Shown: positions 58,697-64,000 of the stretch, piece by piece
Layout of the letters: every line of letters begins with the position of its first letter
How positions within the stretch are numbered: position 1 is the stretch's first letter
Assembly: GCA_035626515.1 (NCBI GenBank)
Contig: DASPNM010000028.1
Span: 81,719-145,718 of the forward strand
Source: DASPNM01 sp035626515
Lineage (GTDB): Bacteria > Bacteroidota > Bacteroidia > Chitinophagales > Chitinophagaceae
DNA: 64,000 bases
Reading direction: 5' to 3'
Notes under the pieces: generated by a model
The model's database searches: none
The model's input: the letters and a program-made list of their open reading frames with translations, nothing else
What the model was told of the DNA's origin: nothing
Translations under genes and position numbers: made by a program

Positions 58697-60481
58697 TCAG
58701 GCATAGATCCGCTCGATCGCGTCCCGGTATTTTTCCATAATAACTTTCCTTTTCAGCTTGAGCGTCGGTGTGAGCTCGCCTCCGTCGATAGTCCATTCTC
58801 CGGGTAGCAGCTCAAATCTCTTTACCTGCTCCACCTGGTTGAAATGCTGGTTATACCGGTCCACAGTATCGCGCACGAGGGCCACCACCTTTTCGTTGCG
58901 GATGATGGCTTCATTGCCGGGGTACGGGATCTCTTGTTCCGCGCACCATTCTTTCAGCGCCACGAACGAGGGGACGATAAGCGCTCCTGTAAACTTCCTC
59001 TCAGCACCAACCACCATGATTTGCTCGATCCACTGCGATTCTTTCATCTTGTTCTCAATCGGCAGGGGCGCGACATATTTTCCGCCGCTCGTTTTGAAAA
59101 TCTCCTTCTTGCGATCGGTAATCTTCAGGAAGCGTCCGGCTTCAAAAGTTCCTATGTCGCCGGTATAGAACCATTCATCCCGGAGCACTTCCCCCGTAAG
59201 ATCCGGCCGCTTGTAGTAGCCCATCATCACATTCGGTCCTTTGCAAAGTATTTCCCCGTCTTCGGCAATCCGCACTTCCACATTCGGAATGAGCGGGCCC
59301 ACGGTGCCGAACTTGCGGTTCTTTTCCACGTATCGGTTCACCGAGATCACGGGTGAAGTTTCAGTGAGACCATAGCCTTCCATGATTACAATGCGTGCCG
59401 CGGTGAAAATGCGCAGGAGCTTTACCTGGCAGGCGGCGGAACCTGTAACAATTGCACGGATATTTCCCCCGAGAGCCTGCCGCCATTTGCTAAACACGAG
59501 CTTGTTCGCCAGCGAAAGCTGCAGGTTATAGAAAAATCCAAGATCCTTATTGATCTCGAATCTTTGCCCCAAACCGAGCGCCCAATAGAACAATTTTTTC
59601 TTGATCCCTTTCAGCGTCGCCGCCTTTGCCATGATTTTCTCGTAGGTCTTTTCCAGCAGGCGCGGTACGGTGGTGAACAAAGCAGGCTTCACTTCTTTCA
59701 GATTGTCACCGATCGTTTCCAGGCTTTCCGCGTAATAGATGCTGACCCCGGTAAACAGGTAAACGTAAGTGACCATTCGCTCGAAAATATGGTTCAGGGG
59801 AAGAAAGCTGAGCGCCTTTTCGTTGGCAATCCCTATCTCGTGGAAGCAGCCCATGCTGTCCATCACATTACTTAGGATGTTTCGATGCGAAAGCATCACG
59901 CCCTTCGGTACGCCCGTGGTCCCCGAAGTGTAAATGATCGTGACGAGATCTTCCGGACCGATGCGACCCGACATTTCGCGAAGCCGGTGCAGCTCGTCCT
60001 GCGTTCCAAGCGCCAGGATCTCTTTCCAGTGTTTCGCATTCACCACGTGGTCGAAGCTGAAGATTTCCTGTACCGAGGGAGTTTCATTGCGGATGCTGAC
60101 CACTTTGTGATAGAGTTCCTGGTCGCTGACGAAAACCAGCTTCACCTGCGCATCGTTCAGGATGAACCTGAGCTCGTTCACATTGATGGTAGGGTAAACA
60201 GGAGTCAGCACCGCACCGATCTGTTGCGTCGCGAGGTCGAGAAACATCCACTCCGGCCGGTTTCGTGAAAGCACGGCGATCTTGTCGCGTGCATCGAGCG
60301 TCATATCGTGACCACCGATACCCAGTCGCATCAAACCAACGCTGAGGTTGTCTACGATCGAGCGCACTTCGGAAGTCGGATACTCCCGCCATTTGCCGCC
60401 TTCTTTGGCGGCGAACATGGCCGAAAGGGGGGAATGCTGCAACTGGTAGTCTATGCAATCAAAAAGTCGTCTGGCTTCCAT
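58697..60481 (-). CDS. Long-chain acyl-CoA synthetase (AMP-binding)
   Basis: 594 residues. Activates fatty acids to acyl-CoA through acyl-AMP. Adenylate-forming motifs: P-loop TIIYTSGTTGVPKGVMLSHRN is spread over residues 181-201, VMEGYGLTETSPVISVN, WFYTGDIGTFEAGRFLKITDRKKEIFKTSGGKYVAPLPIEN is spread over about 445-485, and the C-terminal lysine region LKLKRKVI. Family of FadD15-type enzymes. The stop codon abuts that of the sensor gene (TGATCA). Confidence 0.94.
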   Translation of the reverse strand: MEARRLFDCIDYQLQHSPLSAMFAAKEGGKWREYPTSEVRSIVDNLSVGLMRLGIGGHDMTLDARDKIAVLSRNRPEWMFLDLATQQIGAVLTPVYPTINVNELRFILNDAQVKLVFVSDQELYHKVVSIRNETPSVQEIFSFDHVVNAKHWKEILALGTQDELHRLREMSGRIGPEDLVTIIYTSGTTGVPKGVMLSHRNILSNVMDSMGCFHEIGIANEKALSFLPLNHIFERMVTYVYLFTGVSIYYAESLETIGDNLKEVKPALFTTVPRLLEKTYEKIMAKAATLKGIKKKLFYWALGLGQRFEINKDLGFFYNLQLSLANKLVFSKWRQALGGNIRAIVTGSAACQVKLLRIFTAARIVIMEGYGLTETSPVISVNRYVEKNRKFGTVGPLIPNVEVRIAEDGEILCKGPNVMMGYYKRPDLTGEVLRDEWFYTGDIGTFEAGRFLKITDRKKEIFKTSGGKYVAPLPIENKMKESQWIEQIMVVGAERKFTGALIVPSFVALKEWCAEQEIPYPGNEAIIRNEKVVALVRDTVDRYNQHFNQVEQVKRFELLPGEWTIDGGELTPTLKLKRKVIMEKYRDAIERIYA

Positions 60482-60541
60482 GCGTTCAGGCTTGCTGAAA
60501 CAAATTAGGGAAAAACGCCGAGACGCAGACTGAGCGAGACG

Positions 60542-61555
60542 TTATTTGCTGTCCTGGTAGTATTGTCCCGCAGGCATCCGGAACACCCGGCTTTTTTGAA
60601 ATGCTACAAAATTCTTATACTGCTCGTCGTGCATGCGGATCCACGTGTCGTATGCCGGTAAATTTTCGTGCACGCCGAAGAGCCACTGATTGTAGGCTTC
60701 AAACATGCCTTCCTGCAGCAGCTGCCGCTGATAGTCGAAGAGCCGGAACGGAAAGCGGTTTGAATACGTTGCGAACCAGTCGAGGATGAAGCGCGCGCGG
60801 ATCATGGTGAGCACTTCAGTGGTCACGCCCTTGCGTGCCAGCCCCGATTGCTTTGCCATGCTTTGAAGAAAAGCTTTCGCAAACTCGCTCCTCTTGTCAT
60901 CTCCCTTCATCACATCGGCTTCGGCAAAGAGCTTTTCCTTGTAACCCTGAAGCAGCAGCTGTTTCATGGCCGCACCCCTCTCACTGAGGCTTTCCATGTT
61001 TACAAAGATCTCTCCATAGATCAGGCTCCAGACTTTATCCTTCGTGTAGAAATAGAAAAGAGCTGCGTTGTAATAATTCCCGGGGTAGGCGGGATCCACC
61101 TGGATGCCTTTTTCCCATTGCCCGATGGCTGAATAGTCTTTTGCGGCCCAGAGTAGTTCACCGTATTCGCTGTAGAGGGGTCCGCTTTTCGGAAATTTCT
61201 TCAGTGCTTTTTTGTAGAGCTTTTCCGCATCCTTAACTTCTTCAAGTGCCTTGTACACATTCCCGGCGATCTGGAAGCTGACCACGTCAGCATCGTCGCG
61301 GTCCACAATAACCTTGACAGTTTCCAGCGCTTTCACATAATCCCGCTTCAGGTAATGCGTCATGGCGAGGTCCTTTTGCAGGTCCAGGTTATTCTTGTCA
61401 ACCACCAGCGCCCGGTTCAAAACCAGAATCGCGTTGTCAAAATCACCGGTGACCATGAAGTTCTTCGCCGTCTCGTGCAGCGTCTTCACATCGTCCTGGG
61501 CCAGCGAGGCAAATCCCAGCAGCAGGACGGAGAAAAGGAGCCGGACCTTTTTCAT
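60542..61555 (-). CDS. Secreted TPR protein
   Basis: 337 residues. Signal peptide about 1-19 (LLLGFASLAQ). TPR units between 25 and 180: NFMVTGDFDNAILVLNRALVVD, MTHYLKRDYVKALETVKVI, AGNVYKALEEVKDAEKLYKKAL, GELLWAAKDYSAIGQWEKGIQVDP, NYYNAALFYFY. The C-terminal half (RARFILDWFATYSNRFPFRLFDYQRQLL) is helical with no known domain. Periplasmic; partners unknown. 60 bases upstream of the acyl-CoA synthetase gene on the same strand. Confidence 0.85.
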   Translation of the reverse strand: MKKVRLLFSVLLLGFASLAQDDVKTLHETAKNFMVTGDFDNAILVLNRALVVDKNNLDLQKDLAMTHYLKRDYVKALETVKVIVDRDDADVVSFQIAGNVYKALEEVKDAEKLYKKALKKFPKSGPLYSEYGELLWAAKDYSAIGQWEKGIQVDPAYPGNYYNAALFYFYTKDKVWSLIYGEIFVNMESLSERGAAMKQLLLQGYKEKLFAEADVMKGDDKRSEFAKAFLQSMAKQSGLARKGVTTEVLTMIRARFILDWFATYSNRFPFRLFDYQRQLLQEGMFEAYNQWLFGVHENLPAYDTWIRMHDEQYKNFVAFQKSRVFRMPAGQYYQDSK

Positions 61556-61628
61556 AGCAGGTTTATTATAAGGACGCCGTAACGGACGTCGGGGTTTGCA
61601 AAATAAATAAATTATGCCGCAGGCATTG

Positions 61629-62846
61629 TTAAATCAGGTGGGTCACCAGCCCGTCCCGGAGCTTGGGTTCGAACCAGGTGCTTTTTGGGGGCATTACATT
61701 TCCGCTGTCGGCAATGGCGAACAGCTGCTCAATGCTCACCGGGTGGAGGCTGAAGGCGACCGCCATCTCGCCGCTGTCCACCCTTTTTTCCAGCTCCTTC
61801 AACCCGCGTATACCGCCCACGAAATCGATTCGCTTGTCGGTGCGCTGGTCTTTTATTCCGAGTAGTTTGCTCAAAATGTTTTCCGAAAGGATGGTCACAT
61901 CAAGCACACCGATCGGGTCGGTACCAAACGTACCCTTTCGTGCCGTCAGGATGTACCACTGCCTGTCCAAATACATGCCGAACTCGTGCGGCTGCGCAGG
62001 CTTTATGGGCTCGGAGCTTTGGGTGATGTAAAAATCTTCCTGGAGGGCACTGATAAAATCTTCTTTGTCCATCCCGAGGTTTCTGACCACGCGATTGTAA
62101 TCGAGAATGGCAAGCTGGCTCGCCGGGAATATGGTGGTGAGAAAGTATTGTGCAGCTTCGCTTTCGCGAAGCGCACGGCTCACTTTTGCAGCTGAAGCCG
62201 CGCGGTGATGCCCGTCGGCGATGTATGTGTATGGAACCTTCGTTTCGAAAAGCCGGCTAATGGAATCAATCACAATAGGCCGGTCGAGGATCCAGAACCG
62301 GTGTGCGACGTCGTCGTCGGCCGTGAATTCATAGACGGGCTTGTTCGACATTTTCCATCCGGCGATCAGCGCGTTCACCTCCAGCACATCCCGGTAAGCG
62401 AGAAAGACATTGCCGGTTTGCGCACGAATCGCCTGCATGTGGTCGATGCGGTCTTTTTCTTTTTCCGGGCGCGTGAATTCATGCTTCCGGATAACGTCCC
62501 CGAAATAATCCTCCACAGAAGAAAGGCCGACGAGCCCCGTTTGGCTGCGGCCGTTCATCGTGAGCTCGTAAACATAGTAACAGGGACTTTCATCCTGCTG
62601 CAGGATTCCTTCGGAAACAAGCTTTTTCAGGTTGCGGTCCGCCTGTTGGTAAACTTCGACACTGTATGGACCTGTATCGGGCGGCAGGTCCACTTCCGCG
62701 CGGGTGACATGAAGGAAGGACAGCGGGTTTTCTTTCACTTCTTCCCTGGCCTCAGCCGCGCTGAGCACATCATAGGGGCGGGAAGCGACGCTTGCGGCCA
62801 GCCCGGGTTTCGGTCGCAGCGCTTTGAACGGTCTTATTCTCGCCAT
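61629..62846 (-). CDS. DUF1015 family protein (ParB/Srx-like, DGHHR motif)
   Basis: 405 residues from ATG 62846 (MARIRPFKALRPKPGLAASV), one base after the serC stop. Family features: RPYDVLSAAEAREEVKENPLSFLHVTRAEVDLP over residues 27-59, YYVYELTMNGRSQTGLVGLSSVEDY, and D211-R215 in YIADGHHRAASAAKV. The DGHHR motif is also seen in ParB/sulfiredoxin-fold enzymes such as archaeal serine kinase SerK. Linked to serC in an operon-like way, so a role in serine metabolism is plausible but unproven. Confidence 0.88.
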   Translation of the reverse strand: MARIRPFKALRPKPGLAASVASRPYDVLSAAEAREEVKENPLSFLHVTRAEVDLPPDTGPYSVEVYQQADRNLKKLVSEGILQQDESPCYYVYELTMNGRSQTGLVGLSSVEDYFGDVIRKHEFTRPEKEKDRIDHMQAIRAQTGNVFLAYRDVLEVNALIAGWKMSNKPVYEFTADDDVAHRFWILDRPIVIDSISRLFETKVPYTYIADGHHRAASAAKVSRALRESEAAQYFLTTIFPASQLAILDYNRVVRNLGMDKEDFISALQEDFYITQSSEPIKPAQPHEFGMYLDRQWYILTARKGTFGTDPIGVLDVTILSENILSKLLGIKDQRTDKRIDFVGGIRGLKELEKRVDSGEMAVAFSLHPVSIEQLFAIADSGNVMPPKSTWFEPKLRDGLVTHLI

Positions 62847-62847
62847 T

Positions 62848-63945
62848 TCATCCTTTTTTTTGGGCAAATTCTTTCATCAGGCCGGTGATTGCCTGCACGC
62901 TTTCAACCGGCAGGGCGTTGTAGAGCGAAATGCGGAATCCCCCGACCGTGCGGTGGCCGCGGATGCCGATCATGCCCTCCTGCCTGCAAATCTCGAGGAA
63001 TTCCTTTTCCAGAAGGGGATCTTCAATGGTAAACACAACATTCATCAGGCTGCGGTCTTCACGTGCTACCGTGGGGTGAAACAGCGGAATGCTGTCGAGC
63101 GTTTCGTAAAGCAGCGCGGCTTTTTGGGCGTTGCGTTGTTCGACAACCGGTACGCCGCCCTGTGCCTTGATCCAGCGAAGCGTCAGCAGGCTTACGTAGA
63201 TCGCGAAAACCGGCGGTGTGTTGAGCAGGGAACCATTCTCGATGTGCGCCCGGTAATCCATCATGGTGGGGATCGCCCGCTTCACTTTTCCGAGGATATT
63301 CTTATTTACTATTACCAGGTTCACGCCGGCCGCCCCGAGATTTTTCTGCGCGCCCGCGTAGATGAGGTCGAATTGTGAGAAAGGGAGCCGGCGGCTGAGG
63401 ATGTCGCTGCTCATGTCGGCGACGAGGGGCACCCCGAACTGATAGAACAGAGAAAGGTCCTGCCACTGGGTACCGTAAACGGTGTTGTTCGTGGTGATGT
63501 GGAGGTATTTTGCGGTGCCCGGCACGTCGAATGATTTGGGTAAATGGCGATAATGATCCTCTTTCGAGCTGCAGGCCACTTCCACGTGACCGAACAGCCG
63601 CGCTTCGCGGATCGCTTTGGTGGCCCAGAGCCCGGTGTCGGTATAGGCCGCCATTTCGTCGGAGTCGAGCAGGTTCATGGGCACCTGCATGAATTGCGTG
63701 GAGGCGCCGCCGTGGAGGAACAGCACTTCGTGCGCGCTGCCGAGGTCCATGAGTTCTTTCACCAGTCCGCGGGCCTCGTCGAGGATCACCTGGAACAGCG
63801 GGGTGCGGTGACCGATCTCCAGAATGGACAGTCCGGTGTCGTTGTAGTTGAGAATGGCCCGGCTGGCTTCTTCACAAACCGAGGGAGGCAGGATGGCCGG
63901 GCCGGCATTGAAATTATGAACAACCGGTCGCGATGTTGGGAGCAC
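62848..63945 (-). CDS. serC: Phosphoserine aminotransferase
   Basis: About 365 residues. PLP enzyme turning 3-phosphohydroxypyruvate and glutamate into phosphoserine in serine synthesis. Motifs: HNFNAGPAILPPSVCEEAS, ETGHR-like EIGHRTPLFQVI, FLHGGASTQFMQVPMNL, VADMSSDILSRRLPFSQFDLIYAGAQKNLGAAGV over about 190-225 (PLP lysine in AGAQKN), and the C-terminal GGFRISLYNALPVESVQAI. Start unclear: GTG 63945 or TTG 63951; both precede the conserved HNFNAGP. TATATTTG overlaps the TTG, favouring the GTG. Confidence 0.93.
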   Translation of the reverse strand: MLPTSRPVVHNFNAGPAILPPSVCEEASRAILNYNDTGLSILEIGHRTPLFQVILDEARGLVKELMDLGSAHEVLFLHGGASTQFMQVPMNLLDSDEMAAYTDTGLWATKAIREARLFGHVEVACSSKEDHYRHLPKSFDVPGTAKYLHITTNNTVYGTQWQDLSLFYQFGVPLVADMSSDILSRRLPFSQFDLIYAGAQKNLGAAGVNLVIVNKNILGKVKRAIPTMMDYRAHIENGSLLNTPPVFAIYVSLLTLRWIKAQGGVPVVEQRNAQKAALLYETLDSIPLFHPTVAREDRSLMNVVFTIEDPLLEKEFLEICRQEGMIGIRGHRTVGGFRISLYNALPVESVQAITGLMKEFAQKKG

Positions 63946-63955
63946 GGGCAAATAT

Positions 63956-64000
63956 AGTCAGGAGTCGGGAGTCGGGAGTCGGGAGTCGGAAGTCGGAAGA
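63956..64000. repeat. AGTCGGG heptad minisatellite (runs off the window)
   Basis: Units AGTCAGG, AGTCGGG x3, AGTCGGA x2 with no interruption, 7-base period, continuing past the window end. Same family as 5739-5773. Confidence 0.85.

Noticed and set aside
63949..63956. serC promoter TATATTTG
   Set aside because: It overlaps the earliest possible start codon and no -33 box lies upstream in the heptad repeats, so it was used only to question the start.

Overview
The window is a typical piece of a Bacteroidota chromosome, most likely from the Chitinophagales/Chitinophagaceae. The evidence is the SusC/SusD/SusE locus, C-terminal type IX secretion (T9SS) signatures on several secreted proteins, the bTHX ribosomal peptide, a moderately high G+C content, an almost complete lack of Shine-Dalgarno sequences, and repeated promoter -7 boxes of the form TAnnTTTG / TATCTTYG. 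No rRNA operon, CRISPR array, prophage or transposase was seen. One tRNA (Arg, anticodon CCT) is present.

Layout. 1-5.7 kb: a secreted lamin-tail protein, asd, a DUF2461 protein and ligA. 6.0-19 kb: a polysaccharide utilisation locus with a GH13 amylase, an NrtR-type Nudix regulator, SusC, SusD, a SusE/F-like glycan-binding lipoprotein, and a single polypeptide joining a GH2 beta-galactosidase to a GH53 endo-beta-1,4-galactanase. 19-24 kb: a secreted protein made of five cysteine-rich PKD-like repeats, an HD hydrolase, a SWIB/H1-like chromatin protein, an M23 peptidase and a DUF2231-Rieske membrane protein. 24.2-28.4 kb: rplM-rpsI-rpsB-tsf and pyrH, with a structured rplM leader. 28.4-33.9 kb: RsiV-like and coiled-coil proteins, pdxH, the very short bTHX gene, HU, xth and a LOG-family enzyme. 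33.9-37.9 kb: a SusB-like GH97 enzyme, a SemiSWEET sugar transporter and a HAD phosphatase with overlapping ends, then a secreted unknown. 37.9-48.2 kb, all on the minus strand: a split methionine synthase, recR, a lipoprotein, a UvrD-type helicase with a nuclease domain, an SRPBCC protein and a TPR protein. 48.5-57.2 kb: small envelope proteins, tRNA-Arg, an A+T-rich HEAT-like gene, a large multi-module secreted protein, two VOC proteins, an AI-2E-type permease and a DUF3943 protein. 57.3-64 kb: an ECF sigma factor / anti-sigma / CpxP-like operon, an acyl-CoA ligase, a TPR protein and serC-DUF1015.

How the parts work together. The 6-19 kb locus looks like a galactan (and perhaps alpha-glucan) system. 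A closely similar 17-base imperfect palindrome sits at the promoters of both the GH13 gene and the susC gene, on either side of the regulator gene, which suggests direct control by that regulator. The GH97-SemiSWEET-HAD operon looks like a second, compact route for oligosaccharide cleavage and sugar uptake.

Most of the rest is housekeeping. The observations most worth following are the GH2-GH53 fusion with its shared operator, the six-cysteine PKD repeat protein, the alternative hairpins before rplM, the bTHX promoter embedded in the HU terminator, the DGHHR-motif DUF1015 gene directly after serC, and the heptad minisatellites in intergenic DNA.
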